64,000 bases of DNA from Streptomyces sp. WAC 04229 (GCF_003947455.1 NZ_QHJH01000020.1:1-64000); one strand, 5' to 3'; shown: positions 8,326 to 17,181, counted from the stretch's first letter. A program made the numbers and translations. Notes: a model not told the origin generated them from the letters alone.

Positions 8326-9161
8326 GCGGGGACCTCCCGGCCGGGGCGTGCGTCCGGTGCCTCGTCCCAGCGCGCGAAGGAGTACGGGATCCACGGTCCC
8401 GACGCGTCGGCCCGTACGGCAGGATGCCGCCCCTCGGCGGTGAGCCCGGCCAGGGCGCGGGTGAAGGCGGCGCGGTCGGCGTCCTCCACCAGGTAGGCGG
8501 CGTTGAGGAGCTGCGGGGTGCGGCGGCCCGTCAGCCGCTCGCTCTGCGGCCGGTGCCGGGTCGCGGCGACGGCGTACCGCCGCAGCTCCGCGTCGACGGC
8601 CTCCGCCTCGGCCCGCGCCCTGCCGTGCGCCTGCTGCCGGTCGCGCCGCCGAGCGCTGGCCCGGCTCAGGTAGGCACGGCCACCGGAGCCGGTGCCGGGG
8701 CCGGCTGGGGCCGGGGGGAGGTCGTCCGGCGTTCCCTCGGCGGCGTGCACCTTCACCGCCCACTCGGTGCGGTTCCGGAGACGGTCGAGCAGCGCCTCCA
8801 GCACCGGCCGCCGGTCGGAGACGGCCCGTACCGCCGACCGGTCGCCGCGGTACAGCGTCGCCATCGGCAGGGGTACGACCGCACCCCGCCCCGCCGCGGC
8901 CTCGACGGCCCGGTGGTGGGCGCGGGCGCAGCGTTCCAGGTCGGTGGGCCGGTTGAGGCGTTCCGCCAGGGCCTCCTGGTCGAACAGGGCCGCGGGGACG
9001 TCCTGGACGACCAGGCACAGACCGCCGCCCGCGTCGAGCGCGCGCAGCGGACCGCCCTCCTCGTGACCGGTCGCCGAGGCGAGCGCGGCGGGGTCCGGCG
9101 GAGTACCGGTGACGGCGAAGGCGCAGACGATGCCGGGCTCCACTCCCTCGTCCGCGCTCAC
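8322..9161 (-). CDS. gvpL: Gas vesicle protein GvpL (GvpL/F family)
   Basis: A 279-residue GvpL/F protein. Family features visible are the N-terminal IVCAFAVTG strand and the C-terminal LTGRRTPQLLNAAYLVEDADR segment. GvpF/L proteins bind GvpA subunits and assist assembly. It is the second GvpF/L paralogue of the operon; gvpF is at 11359-12123. The GTG start (9161) overlaps the TGA of gvpJ as GTGA. An internal Ala/Pro-rich linker (PPAPAGPGTGSGGR) separates the two halves. Confidence 0.9.
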   Translation of the reverse strand: MSADEGVEPGIVCAFAVTGTPPDPAALASATGHEEGGPLRALDAGGGLCLVVQDVPAALFDQEALAERLNRPTDLERCARAHHRAVEAAAGRGAVVPLPMATLYRGDRSAVRAVSDRRPVLEALLDRLRNRTEWAVKVHAAEGTPDDLPPAPAGPGTGSGGRAYLSRASARRRDRQQAHGRARAEAEAVDAELRRYAVAATRHRPQSERLTGRRTPQLLNAAYLVEDADRAAFTRALAGLTAEGRHPAVRADASGPWIPYSFARWDEAPDARPGREVPA

Positions 9162-9538
9162 CGAACGGCTCCCGACGTCTCCTCGACCGCGGCCGTCACG
9201 CCGTCCTCCTCGTCGTGCTCCAGGGCGTCGTCCAAGGCGTCGAGCCGGGCCCGCAGACGCGCGTTCTCCTCGGCGAGAGCGTCCCGCGCGGCCCGGGACG
9301 ACAGGGCCGGGTCGGTCTCCCACCAGTCGATGCCCGCCTTCTTCGCGGTGTCCACCGAGGCGATGAACAGCCGCAGCCGGATGGTGAGGAGTTCGATGTC
9401 GAGGAGGTCGATCTTGATGTCGCCGGCGATGACGATGCCCTTGTCGAGGACCCGTTCGAGGAGGTCGGCGAGGCTGCCGGTGGCGGGCGGACAGGCCAGG
9501 GGGTCGGAGTCCGCGTACCGGTGGTCGATGTCGGTCAC
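9158..9538 (-). CDS. gvpJ: Gas vesicle protein GvpJ (GvpA/J family)
   Basis: A 126-residue protein. The GvpA-type core (LADLLERVLDKGIVIAGDIKIDLLDIELLTIRLRLFIASVD, residues about 22-62) is followed by a heptad-rich coiled coil (ALAEENARLRARLDALDDAL) and an acidic end. Such J-type proteins are minor components thought to act in nucleation or tip formation. The GTG start lies 18 bases after gvpZ with a GGGGAG ribosome site. The stop overlaps the gvpL start. Confidence 0.9.
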   Translation of the reverse strand: MTDIDHRYADSDPLACPPATGSLADLLERVLDKGIVIAGDIKIDLLDIELLTIRLRLFIASVDTAKKAGIDWWETDPALSSRAARDALAEENARLRARLDALDDALEHDEEDGVTAAVEETSGAVR

Positions 9539-9556
9539 CGGACGCTCCCCGCCCCG

Positions 9557-10447
9557 TCAGCGGCGTCGGCGGGCACGGCCGTCGTCCTCGTACTCGTCCT
9601 CGTACTCGTCCCCGTCGTCCTCATCGTCTTCGTACTCACCGTCCTCGTCCTCGTAGTCACCGTCCTCGTCTTCGTCCTCCTCGTCGTCCGCGTACTCGTC
9701 CTCCTCGTCGCCGTTCTCCTCCTCCAGGGCCTCCTCGTGGGTCCGGACGACCTCGCCGTCACGGATCTCGCCGCGCCAGCCCTCGACCTCCTCCTCGTCC
9801 ACCAGCGTCACGTGCCGCGCGAAGTGCTTCAGGTCCAGCCGCAGCCGGCGTCCCTGGGCGCGCCAGAGGTTGCCGGTCTTCTCGAAGAAGCCCGACGGGT
9901 AGTACTCGCAGACCACGACCACCCGGGTCAGCCGGGGCGCCAGCTCGTGGAAGCTGACCACGCCGCGCGTGCTGCCCTTGGCGCCCTCGGAGGTCCACAC
10001 GATCCGCTCGTCGGGGACCTGCTCCTGGACGGTCGCCTTCCAGCTGCGGCTGGACGGGCCGACCTTGAGGTTCCAGTTGCTGGTCACCTCGTCCTCGGCG
10101 CTGACGCTGCGGACGCCCTTGGTGAAGTCGCTGAACTCCTGGAGCTGGGTCCACTGGTCGTAGACGACGCGCAGGGGGACGCCGATGTCGACGACCTCCA
10201 TGATGTGCGTCGCCTTGATACTGCCGGCGCCGCTCTTGCCACCGCCCCCGCGCTGGGAGCCGCCGTTACCGCCGCCGCCGTTGCCGTTGCCGTTTGCGGA
10301 GGCGGTGAGGCGATCGGTGAGGCCGCCGATCCGTTCCCCCGCCTTGCCTACGAGGCTGTGCCCCCGGGCGGAGAGGTACCCGCCGAGGGCGTCCTTGAGG
10401 CCCCCGAGAGGGGACGGCGTGTCCTGGTCCTGCCGGTCGGGGGTCAT
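9557..10447 (-). CDS. gvpZ: Gas vesicle-associated protein GvpZ (SRPBCC domain, acidic tail)
   Basis: A 296-residue protein with three parts: a Gly/Asn-rich N-terminal segment, a START/SRPBCC domain at about 80-210 (IMEVVDIGVPLRVVYDQWTQ ... FARHVTLVDEEEVEGWRGEI), and a tail of about 70 residues that is almost all Asp, Glu and Tyr. GvpZ is characteristic of actinomycete gas vesicle clusters; its role is unproven. The tail mirrors the basic tail of GvpY encoded just upstream, so electrostatic pairing is plausible (inference). The ATG overlaps the gvpY stop as ATGA. Confidence 0.85.
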   Translation of the reverse strand: MTPDRQDQDTPSPLGGLKDALGGYLSARGHSLVGKAGERIGGLTDRLTASANGNGNGGGGNGGSQRGGGGKSGAGSIKATHIMEVVDIGVPLRVVYDQWTQLQEFSDFTKGVRSVSAEDEVTSNWNLKVGPSSRSWKATVQEQVPDERIVWTSEGAKGSTRGVVSFHELAPRLTRVVVVCEYYPSGFFEKTGNLWRAQGRRLRLDLKHFARHVTLVDEEEVEGWRGEIRDGEVVRTHEEALEEENGDEEDEYADDEEDEDEDGDYEDEDGEYEDDEDDGDEYEDEYEDDGRARRRR

Positions 10448-11079
10448 CCGCGTCCCCCTCCCCGCCTGCGTGAACCGGCGGTCTTCTTCGCGGGAGCCGC
10501 CTTCTTCGCGGGCGCGGTCTTCGCCGCCTTCTTCGCTGGCGCGGCCTTCTTCGCCGGGCTCTTCGCGCTCTTCTTCGCGGTCTTCTTGGCCGTCTTCTTC
10601 GCCGGAGGCGCGGCCTTGCGCGGCGGAGCCTTCTTCACCGTGCGCCGACGCGGCTCGGGCTCGGGCTCGGGCTCGTGGTCCTCCTCCTCGTCCTCCTCGT
10701 CGAAGTAGGCGTCCTCGTCCTCCGTGTCCTCGTCCGGGCCCTCGTCGTCCCTGTCGTCCCTCCGGCCCTCGCCGGTGAGCGCGTCGGTACGGTCGCGGAG
10801 GGAGTCCGCGAGACCGATGAGCCGTCGGTTCGCCGCGGCGGTGGCGGCCGCGCGCCCGGCGGTCAGCAGTTCCCCGCGCAGCTGCTCGGTGAGTTCGCGG
10901 ATCTGCGGCGCCTGCTGGAGCCCGCCCAGTCCCTGGGAGAGCAGGTCGCCCGGCGACAGGCCGATGCGCCGCCCCGCGAGGTAGGAGCCGACCGCGAAGG
11001 CGAGCTTGGCCTTCTTCGTGCGCCCCAGGAGGTATCCGCCTGCCATGGCTGCCGCCAGGGCCGTCTTGCTGTCGCTCAT
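10444..11079 (-). CDS. gvpY: Gas vesicle-associated protein GvpY (histone-like tail)
   Basis: A 211-residue protein. The first 95 residues include a Gly-rich segment (AAAMAGGYLLGRTKKAKLAF) and helices. Residues 110-145 are strongly acidic. The last 60 residues are Lys/Ala/Pro repeats of histone-H1 type (KKTAKKTAKKSAKSPAKKAA). GvpY is an actinomycete-specific operon member of unknown role. The strong charge separation suggests binding to the acidic GvpZ tail or to nucleic acid. The ATG overlaps the TGA of gvpG. Confidence 0.85.
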   Translation of the reverse strand: MSDSKTALAAAMAGGYLLGRTKKAKLAFAVGSYLAGRRIGLSPGDLLSQGLGGLQQAPQIRELTEQLRGELLTAGRAAATAAANRRLIGLADSLRDRTDALTGEGRRDDRDDEGPDEDTEDEDAYFDEEDEEEDHEPEPEPEPRRRTVKKAPPRKAAPPAKKTAKKTAKKSAKSPAKKAAPAKKAAKTAPAKKAAPAKKTAGSRRRGGGRG

Positions 11080-11354
11080 GCGTGCCTTCTCTGCGCTCGG
11101 TCCATGGTGGTCGTAGGGCCGCCCTGACGGGCCCGGCGTTCGAGGCGGGCGAGCAGCCGCTCCTCCTCCCGTTCGAAGACGGCCTCGTCGATGGCGCCTT
11201 CGTCCAGGGCCCGGTTCAGCGAGGCCAGCCTCGCCTGCACGGCGCGCGGGTCGTGGACCTGGCGCCGGGCCTCCTGGAGCAGGTGGTCGGCGATCCACGC
11301 CGTGCCGCGCACCGGCGCGAGGGGCAGCAGGAGGAGCCCGCTCACGATGCCCAC
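11076..11354 (-). CDS. gvpG: Gas vesicle protein GvpG
   Basis: A 92-residue GvpG protein with the family signature near the N-terminus (GLLLLPLAPVRGTAWIADHL) and a helical C-terminus (VFEREEERLLARLERRA). GvpG is an assembly accessory factor. The GTG at 11354 is chosen because it gives the usual short N-terminus before the conserved GLL segment and sits four bases after the gvpF stop; a second GTG at 11345 is possible. The stop overlaps the gvpY start as ATGA. Confidence 0.88.
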   Translation of the reverse strand: MGIVSGLLLLPLAPVRGTAWIADHLLQEARRQVHDPRAVQARLASLNRALDEGAIDEAVFEREEERLLARLERRARQGGPTTTMDRAQRRHA

Positions 11355-11358
11355 CCCG

Positions 11359-12123
11359 TCACCGCCCCGCCGTCGCGGGACGCGGTTCGACGAAGCTGTA
11401 GCAGGGCAGGGGGCCGGTCACGCTGAGCGCCAGCCGGTCCCCGCAGGCACGGGCCACCGCGTCCACCGCCTCCCGGAACCGGCGCTCCTCGCCCGCGCGC
11501 AGCAGGAACGACGCGCTGAGCACCTGATCGCCGTCGGTCGTGCCCCCGGCCGTGCGCACCGCCAGCGGCGTCAGACGGTCCAGGACCTCCCGCGCGGCGC
11601 GCCGTGCCTCCCGGCGTACGCCGAGCGCGAGCGCCTCTCCCAGCCGGACGTTGGCCTCGTAGTCGGGACGGCGCCGGGTCCGCAGCGCCATGGACCGCAG
11701 GCTCTCGTCGCGGCGTACCAGATCGGCGAAGTGGCCTGGCACCACCGTGCCCTTGACGTTGAGTTCGACGCATCCCCGCACCTCTTCGAGCTGCCGCGTC
11801 AAGTGGGCCGAGTCTGCGCGCAGTTGGTCGAGCAGGGCGTCGGTCCGGGGGCTGAGCACCGCGAACCGCATGGGCAGCAGCGGCCCCTGCGCCGCCAGTT
11901 CGTCCAGGACGGCCTGGTGGGCATGCAGGTCGCGGCGCCGGGGCAGGAGCCGCGCCGGCGCGTCCGACACCGCGGCGCACAGGCCGGAGTCGGTCAACAG
12001 CCGCACCGGGGCGCCGTCGACGCCGGGGGAGCGGGGGGCGCGGATCCCGGCGGGCGTGATGCCGTAGACGTAGAGCGACTTCAGCTCGGAGCCGGTGGCG
12101 GTGGTGGTGACGGGCGCGGTCAT
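11359..12123 (-). CDS. gvpF: Gas vesicle protein GvpF (GvpL/F family)
   Basis: A 254-residue GvpF. It shows the N-terminal ferredoxin-like strand (LKSLYVYGITPAG), the central LPMRFAVLSPRTDALLDQL segment, and the C-terminal VLSASFLLRAGEERRFREAV and GPLPCYSFVE motifs. GvpF binds GvpA and is thought to prevent aggregation and begin shell assembly. It is encoded directly after gvpA, with an ATGA overlap that ties its translation to the shell protein. Confidence 0.92.
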   Translation of the reverse strand: MTAPVTTTATGSELKSLYVYGITPAGIRAPRSPGVDGAPVRLLTDSGLCAAVSDAPARLLPRRRDLHAHQAVLDELAAQGPLLPMRFAVLSPRTDALLDQLRADSAHLTRQLEEVRGCVELNVKGTVVPGHFADLVRRDESLRSMALRTRRRPDYEANVRLGEALALGVRREARRAAREVLDRLTPLAVRTAGGTTDGDQVLSASFLLRAGEERRFREAVDAVARACGDRLALSVTGPLPCYSFVEPRPATAGR

Positions 12124-12596
12124 GCGTCCTCCCTACGGGTGCGGCGGCGGGGTCGGTCGCGCGGGCGGTCCTCCTCGGTACGGCGGCGTGCCGAGGAGGA
12201 CCGCCCGCGGGGGAGTGCTTCCTCCTCGTCCGTCTCCTCGTCCGTGTCCTCGTCCGGCGCGAGGGCGTCGCGCACCTTGTCGGTCAGCGAGCGCGCCGTC
12301 CGCTTCGCGCCCGCCCTGCCGACGGACTTGGCGACGGGGCCGCCGAACAACTCGGGCACGGTCTTGGAGCGCGCGTCGTGCTCCAGGTCCAGCCGGTTGC
12401 AGGCCTCGGCGAACCGCAGGTAGGTGTCGACGCTCGCGACCACGATGCGCGCGTCCACCTTGAGGATCTCGATGCCGACCAGGGAGACGCGCACGAAGAC
12501 GTCGATCACCATGCCGCGGTCGAGGATGAGTTCGAGGACGTCGTAGAGGGTTCCGGCGCGGGGCGCGCAGATGACCTCGTCGTCGTACGTGATCAT
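12120..12596 (-). CDS. gvpA: Gas vesicle structural protein GvpA with extended charged tail
   Basis: A 158-residue GvpA-family protein. The core (residues about 16-66, TLYDVLELILDRGMVIDVFV ... VVASVDTYLRF) is the gas vesicle shell fold. Unlike the approximately 70-residue GvpA of cyanobacteria, it has an extra 85 residues. These hold a helix with basic residues (AKSVGRAGAKRTARSLTDKV), an acidic run (PDEDTDEETDEEE) and an Arg-rich end. Such long tails are seen in actinomycete GvpA. GGAAGGACC lies before the ATG. Gas vesicles have rarely been seen in Streptomyces, so the product may have another role. Confidence 0.9.
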   Translation of the reverse strand: MITYDDEVICAPRAGTLYDVLELILDRGMVIDVFVRVSLVGIEILKVDARIVVASVDTYLRFAEACNRLDLEHDARSKTVPELFGGPVAKSVGRAGAKRTARSLTDKVRDALAPDEDTDEETDEEEALPRGRSSSARRRTEEDRPRDRPRRRTRREDA

Positions 12597-12632
12597 GCGG
12601 TGGTCCTTCCGGGTACGCGCCTCACCGTCGGC

Positions 12633-12950
12633 TCACTGGTCCTGGGCGCCGCGCCGGTAGCGCGCGATCCTGCGGTACTGCACGAGGCCGCCCGCGGAGT
12701 CCAGTTCGACCTCGTAGGTGGCGAGCAGACTGGTGGTGTCCGGAATGCGGGCGACTTCGAGCGCGTCCACGTTGACGATCCAGCCGTCGTCCTCGCTGCG
12801 GCACACCGCGGAGACGCCCTCCAGGTGGTGCCGGATCAGCTCGGAGAGGGCGTCCGCGGCGCGCCGGGCCGCGTCCCGGGCATCGCGCACGGGACGTTCC
12901 CGGGTGGCGGTGGAGGTCGTGCGGCGCCGTCGCTCGCCAGGCTCTGTCAT
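12633..12950 (-). CDS. gvpO: Gas vesicle protein GvpO
   Basis: A 105-residue GvpO. The conserved segment (GWIVNVDALEVARIPDTTSL and TYEVELDSAGGLVQYRRIAR) is seen. GvpO is needed for gas vesicle formation in haloarchaea and is the first gene of actinomycete clusters. ATG 12950 is preferred; GTG 12959 is in frame. The 95 bases upstream to 13045 must hold the operon promoter. They include GGGGTAACCCC (12991-13000, minus strand), which has a SigB-like GGGTA core but no clear -35 element. Confidence 0.88.
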   Translation of the reverse strand: MTEPGERRRRTTSTATRERPVRDARDAARRAADALSELIRHHLEGVSAVCRSEDDGWIVNVDALEVARIPDTTSLLATYEVELDSAGGLVQYRRIARYRRGAQDQ

Positions 12951-13045
12951 GCTGCCCACTCTGGCCGCGGGGCCCGGTGCGCGCGTGCGGGGTTACCCCA
13001 TCCGGGGCGGTGCCGGAGCCGGCCGCCTGCCGCGGGACCGGTGGG

Positions 13046-13702
13046 TCAGGCGTCCGGCGCGGTGGCGGCCGGGCGGCGGCAGTGCAGGAAGAGGTGCGGT
13101 TCGGGCCGGGCGTCCGGGTGGGCGGGGGTGAACAGCGTCGCCTCCTCCGTCACCACCTCCAGACCGGCCTCCTCGGCCACGGTGGCGAGGGCCTGCGCGG
13201 TGAAGCTGGTCACCCGCACCGGCTGTCCCATGAAGACGGCGTCGACGCCCTCCACGTCCAGCGGCACGGTCGCCAGCACCAGGTAACCCCCCGGCTTCAG
13301 CACCCGCGCCAGACGCCCGATGAGCGCCGCCTGCTCCCGCCGGTCCAGCTGGAGCAGCGAGAAGTACATGCAGACGGCGTCGAACGAAGCGTCCTCTAGC
13401 GGTACGTCGTGGATGTCGGCGCACCGGAACGTGGCCTCCGGGACCTGCCGGGCCGCCAGCTCGACCATGACCGGCGAGACGTCGACGCCCAGTACGTCGT
13501 GGCCGGCGGCCGCGAGGGTCTCGGCGGTGGGGCGGCCGGTGCCGCTGCCCACGTCCAGCACCCGGCTGCCCGGCGCGAGCCGCCCGAGCAGCCACTCCAG
13601 CGAGCGCCGGTGCGTCCTCGACCCGGCGAATGCCTTCTCGTACTCGGCGCCCAGCGCGTCGAAGGCGGCGGCGGGGTGCGGCCGGTGCTGGTCGTCGGTC
13701 AC
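13046..13702 (-). CDS. SAM-dependent methyltransferase, class I
   Basis: A 218-residue class I methyltransferase. Motif I is VLDVGSGTGRP (48-58). It is followed by VLGVDVSPVMVELA (motif II), FDAVCMYFSLLQLD and LKPGGYLVLAT. It transfers methyl from SAM to an unknown small molecule. The GTG start at 13702 has GAAGGGA nine bases upstream. It stands alone between the gas vesicle operon and a DUF899 gene on the same strand. Confidence 0.88.
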   Translation of the reverse strand: MTDDQHRPHPAAAFDALGAEYEKAFAGSRTHRRSLEWLLGRLAPGSRVLDVGSGTGRPTAETLAAAGHDVLGVDVSPVMVELAARQVPEATFRCADIHDVPLEDASFDAVCMYFSLLQLDRREQAALIGRLARVLKPGGYLVLATVPLDVEGVDAVFMGQPVRVTSFTAQALATVAEEAGLEVVTEEATLFTPAHPDARPEPHLFLHCRRPAATAPDA

Positions 13703-13848
13703 GACGGGTCCCTTCGCTGCGCTGAGGCGGTGCCGTCCGCATCGTTCCACCGGGACCGAGCCGCCGACAAGGACCCCTGCGGGCGAACGGCGCCCAGATC
13801 GCGCCGTCCCCTCGGCCCGCTCCGGCTCGTCCCGCCCAGCACTGCGGC

Positions 13849-14682
13849 TCAGCGCTCGGGCTCGGTAGGCGGGCCGGTGCCGGTGGCCCCCAGGTCGTCG
13901 GAGCGGCCGGCGTCGACGCGTGGCCAGTGTGCCGTGGGGCGTCCGCCCTGCCCGTCCCGGAGCGGCCGCCAGTCCGGGGCCCCGCTGAGAGTCCGCGTGG
14001 CCTGTCCGAGGCGCGGCCGGCCCGCCGGTGAGTCCTCCCACGCCTCCTGACGCCCGAACGCCGTGAGGTCCATGAGTGCGTAGCTGTAGTCCACCGCCTC
14101 CGCCCCACGGCGTCTGGTCCAGTACGTCTCGAAGACACGGTCGCCGTCGCGCAGGTAGCACACCAGGTGGAACAGGCCCGGCTCCCGGCCGACCAGGAGC
14201 GTCTCGAGCGAGGGCTGCGCGGAGTACCACGGCATCGTCCAGCCCATGAAGGCGCGATAGCGGAGGCTCTCCTCGTAGGAGGTCTCCGCGTCCGCGAAGC
14301 CGTAACTGACGTTCCGCCCCTGGGAGAACACGGCGAAGGTGATGTCGCGGGAGTGGAGATAGGCCAGCTCACCCACGTGGCTCATCACCCAGGTGCAGCC
14401 TTCGCACTGCTCGGCAGCGGGCCGCCCGGGCCACCACATGAAGTAGTAGGCGATCATCTGGCGTCGCCCCTCGAACGCGTCCAGGAGCGTCACGGGGCCG
14501 TCGGGTCCCAGCAGGCGGCTGTCCGCGGCCACCTCGACCATCGGGAGCCTGCGGCGCGCGGCGGCGATCGCGTCCCCTTCGCGGGTATGGGCCTTCTCCC
14601 TGGACCGCAACTCCTCCAGCCGCTGCTCGAAGGTCGCGCGGTCGACCACCGGCGGATGTGTCTCACTCGGCTTCTCGGACAT
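13849..14682 (-). CDS. DUF899 family thioredoxin-like protein
   Basis: A 277-residue protein of the DUF899 family, which has a thioredoxin-like fold. Family hallmarks are an N-terminal REGDAIAAARRRLP segment, YYFMWW, the cysteine pair in EQCEGCTW and VSYGFAD. The reaction is unknown. It is often described as a predicted dithiol-disulfide oxidoreductase, but the CxxC is atypical. The Pro-rich tail (about 235-277) looks disordered. It is a single gene with a 295-base gap on its upstream side. Confidence 0.82.
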   Translation of the reverse strand: MSEKPSETHPPVVDRATFEQRLEELRSREKAHTREGDAIAAARRRLPMVEVAADSRLLGPDGPVTLLDAFEGRRQMIAYYFMWWPGRPAAEQCEGCTWVMSHVGELAYLHSRDITFAVFSQGRNVSYGFADAETSYEESLRYRAFMGWTMPWYSAQPSLETLLVGREPGLFHLVCYLRDGDRVFETYWTRRRGAEAVDYSYALMDLTAFGRQEAWEDSPAGRPRLGQATRTLSGAPDWRPLRDGQGGRPTAHWPRVDAGRSDDLGATGTGPPTEPER

Positions 14683-14873
14683 CAGCGGCTCCTGGGATCA
14701 CTCGTGGTGGCGTTCCGTTCGTGCCTCGCTGTCCCTGCCCCTTCCATCCTCCTGCCGCTGCCGTCCGACGCCCAAGCCCCTCGATCGGACCACTCGGCGC
14801 ACGTCGACAGGACAGGGCGGCCAGATCGGTGACGGACGAGGTCGGGCCCCGCCGCGGCGCGCCCGCGAGGTGA

Positions 14874-14891
14874 GGGATTCCTGAGAATCCC
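14874..14891. promoter_or_regulatory. Dyad upstream of the DUF1996 gene
   Basis: GGGATTC-CTGA-GAATCCC is a perfect 7-4-7 inverted repeat about 85 bases before the DUF1996 start. It may be an operator. The rest of 14683-14977 holds no convincing gene. Confidence 0.4.
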
Positions 14892-14977
14892 GGGGACGGC
14901 TGAACGCTCCGGCCCGCTCCTCCGTATGGAGCCGGGGGCATTCCATGCCCGAGTCCGTCACGACACAGGAGCACGCC

Positions 14978-17122
14978 TTGGGACACAACAGGCGCAGACG
15001 CCCGACCGGGGCGCGGCGCGCGACCTTCGGAGCGGTCGCGCTGATACTGGGGGGCGGCGGCCTGGTGGCCGTGAACGTCTTCGCCTCCGCGACCGAATCC
15101 GGCAACAACGCCGTTCCCCTGGGCAGTTCCGGCGTCGCGGCGACCGTCGACTGCCCCGACCTGACCGAGCGGCTGACCACCGTGCCGGAACCCGCCAGGC
15201 AGGAGGTCGACACCGAACTGGCCCAGCTCGACGAGCAGATCGCCACCGCGTACCGCCAACTCCAGGAAGCCGCCCGCACCGCGGACGACGGCTCCCTCGA
15301 CGAGGCCGCCATCCTGGACCCTCTGAAGGAGGACCGGGCGGCGACCATCGAGCGCATCGCCGCCGCCGTCGCCAAGGCCGGGGACCGCCCCGAGGGACTG
15401 GACACGCTCGCGGAGTGCACGCTGCGCCGCACCGAGGTCGCGACGGAGCCGGCGCAGAGCGGCAGCCCGGAGCAGCAGGACCAGGGACAGGACCAGGGAC
15501 AGGACCAGCAGCAGGGCGGGGACGACGGCGGCGCGGCCGGGAACGGCGGCCAGGCGGGCAACGGCCCGGTGGCGGCCGACTACGCCGACATCAAGTCCGT
15601 CCAGCCCAACGTGGTGAAGGCACCCCGCCAGAAGAGCGCCTCGAACGGCTCCTTCAGCACCAGCTGCGGTGTCAACGCCGAGGGCCTGTTCAACTCGGAC
15701 AACCTCATCGCCGCCCCCGGCGTCGGAAACGGCGCCCACCACTTCCACGACTACGTCGGCAACCAGGACAGCAACGCCTTCTCCAGCGACGAGGACCTGG
15801 CCGCCGCCGAGACCAGCTGCGCGGACCAGGGCGACAAGTCCTCGTACTACTGGCCCGTGATCCGCCTCCAGAACGGCACCGCCGAGCAGGACGCCCAGTC
15901 ACCCGGCGGCGGCATCGAGGGCAACGCGGGCGAGATCGTCACACCGGCCGAGGTCACGCTCACCTTCGAGGGCAACGAGCGCGGCAAGGTCACGCAGATG
16001 CCGCGCCTGCTGCGCATCATCACCGGTGACGCGAAGGCGTTCGTCAACGGCAACGCCAACGCGAACGCCTCCTGGAGCTGCACCGGCTTCGAGGACCGGC
16101 AGCTGAAGGATAAGTACCCGCTCTGCCCCTCCGGCAGCGACGTGGTGCGCACCTTCACCTTCCAGAGCTGCTGGGACGGCCGCAACATCGACAGCGCCAA
16201 CCACCGCACCCACATGGCCTTCGCCACCGCCGACGGCGGCTGCCCGGAGGGCTTCAAGGCGGTCCCGCGGCTGGTCCAGCGGGTCGTGTACGACGTGGAC
16301 GCGCCCAGCCTCCAGGACGGCGGCCGGACGGTCCCGTTGTTCGCCGTGGACTCCTTCCCCGAGCAGCTGCACAAGCCCGTCACCGACCACAGCGACTTCA
16401 TCAACGTCTTCGACGAGGGCCTGATGCGGGAGATGACGGACTGCATCAACTCCGGCCGCGAGTGCGGCGCGGACACGCCTCCGCCGGGCTCCGACCCGGG
16501 CCAGGGCGAGGACCCGGGCCAGGGTGAGGACCCGGGAGCCTCCGAGGCGCCGGACGACGGCAAGGGCGAGGAGCAGCCCGGCGGCGGCGACGGCGGCGAG
16601 CAGCCCACCGCGCCGCCGGCCGAGCAGACCGCCACGGCCTCGGCACCCGCCGAATCCGGCCAGGACGGCGGTCAGGACGGCCAGGACGGCCGCGACGAGC
16701 AGAACGGCAACGGGAACGACGATCCGGCCCCCGGGCAGGACGACGGCCGGGACGACGGGCAGAAGGAGGAGCCGAACCAGGGGCAGAACGGCGGCCAGGA
16801 CGACGGGCGGAACGAGGGACAGAACGACGCGGAGCAGTCCGCGCCCCCGGCCGCCGGCCAGGACGCCGACGCTTCCCCGAGCGCCGCGCCCAAGGCCGCC
16901 ACGACACCGGCGGACGCCCCGGGCGACGCGGGCAGCGCCGTGCCGGCCCCCGAGGCCACCCAGGGCGACGGCGGCGGCGCCGCACCGCAGGCGCAGGCGC
17001 AGGCGCAGGGCGGACTCGCCGAGACCGGCTCCGGCCTCGGACTGTGGCCCGCCGCGGTCGGCGGCGTCCTCTTCGCGGGCGGCTGCGTGCTGCTGATCCG
17101 TTCCAGGCGGCGCACGCTCTGA
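14978..17122 (+). CDS. Sortase-anchored DUF1996 surface protein
   Basis: A 714-residue exported protein. A basic N-terminus precedes a hydrophobic export segment. A DUF1996 domain follows at about 200-500 (CGVNAEGLFNSDNLIAAPGV, HHFHDYVGNQ, SCWDGRNIDSANHRTHMAF). Then comes a low-complexity region of about 190 residues rich in Gly, Gln, Asp and Pro, and a C-terminal sorting signal LAETG, a hydrophobic helix and RSRRRTL. LAxTG is the motif known for class E sortases of Streptomyces, so it is likely wall-linked. I chose TTG 14978 because AGGAG sits six bases upstream; ATG 14945 is in frame. DUF1996 has no known function, though a polysaccharide-related role fits the LPMO next door. Confidence 0.85.
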   Translation: MGHNRRRRPTGARRATFGAVALILGGGGLVAVNVFASATESGNNAVPLGSSGVAATVDCPDLTERLTTVPEPARQEVDTELAQLDEQIATAYRQLQEAARTADDGSLDEAAILDPLKEDRAATIERIAAAVAKAGDRPEGLDTLAECTLRRTEVATEPAQSGSPEQQDQGQDQGQDQQQGGDDGGAAGNGGQAGNGPVAADYADIKSVQPNVVKAPRQKSASNGSFSTSCGVNAEGLFNSDNLIAAPGVGNGAHHFHDYVGNQDSNAFSSDEDLAAAETSCADQGDKSSYYWPVIRLQNGTAEQDAQSPGGGIEGNAGEIVTPAEVTLTFEGNERGKVTQMPRLLRIITGDAKAFVNGNANANASWSCTGFEDRQLKDKYPLCPSGSDVVRTFTFQSCWDGRNIDSANHRTHMAFATADGGCPEGFKAVPRLVQRVVYDVDAPSLQDGGRTVPLFAVDSFPEQLHKPVTDHSDFINVFDEGLMREMTDCINSGRECGADTPPPGSDPGQGEDPGQGEDPGASEAPDDGKGEEQPGGGDGGEQPTAPPAEQTATASAPAESGQDGGQDGQDGRDEQNGNGNDDPAPGQDDGRDDGQKEEPNQGQNGGQDDGRNEGQNDAEQSAPPAAGQDADASPSAAPKAATTPADAPGDAGSAVPAPEATQGDGGGAAPQAQAQAQGGLAETGSGLGLWPAAVGGVLFAGGCVLLIRSRRRTL

Positions 17123-17145
17123 CGCGGACTTCGGCACCGGTGTGA

Positions 17146-17181
17146 CGACGGGCGGGCGGGACTTCTCCCGCCCGCCCGTCG
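17146..17181 (+). terminator. Terminator after the DUF1996 gene
   Basis: A perfect 16-bp stem (17146-17161 with 17166-17181) and a CTTC loop start 24 bases after the stop codon. There is no T-tract, as is common in high-GC actinomycetes. Confidence 0.75.

Noticed and set aside
12991..13000. SigB-type promoter for the gas vesicle operon
   Set aside because: A GGGTA core is present but no GNNT box lies 14-16 bases upstream, so I did not list it as a promoter.
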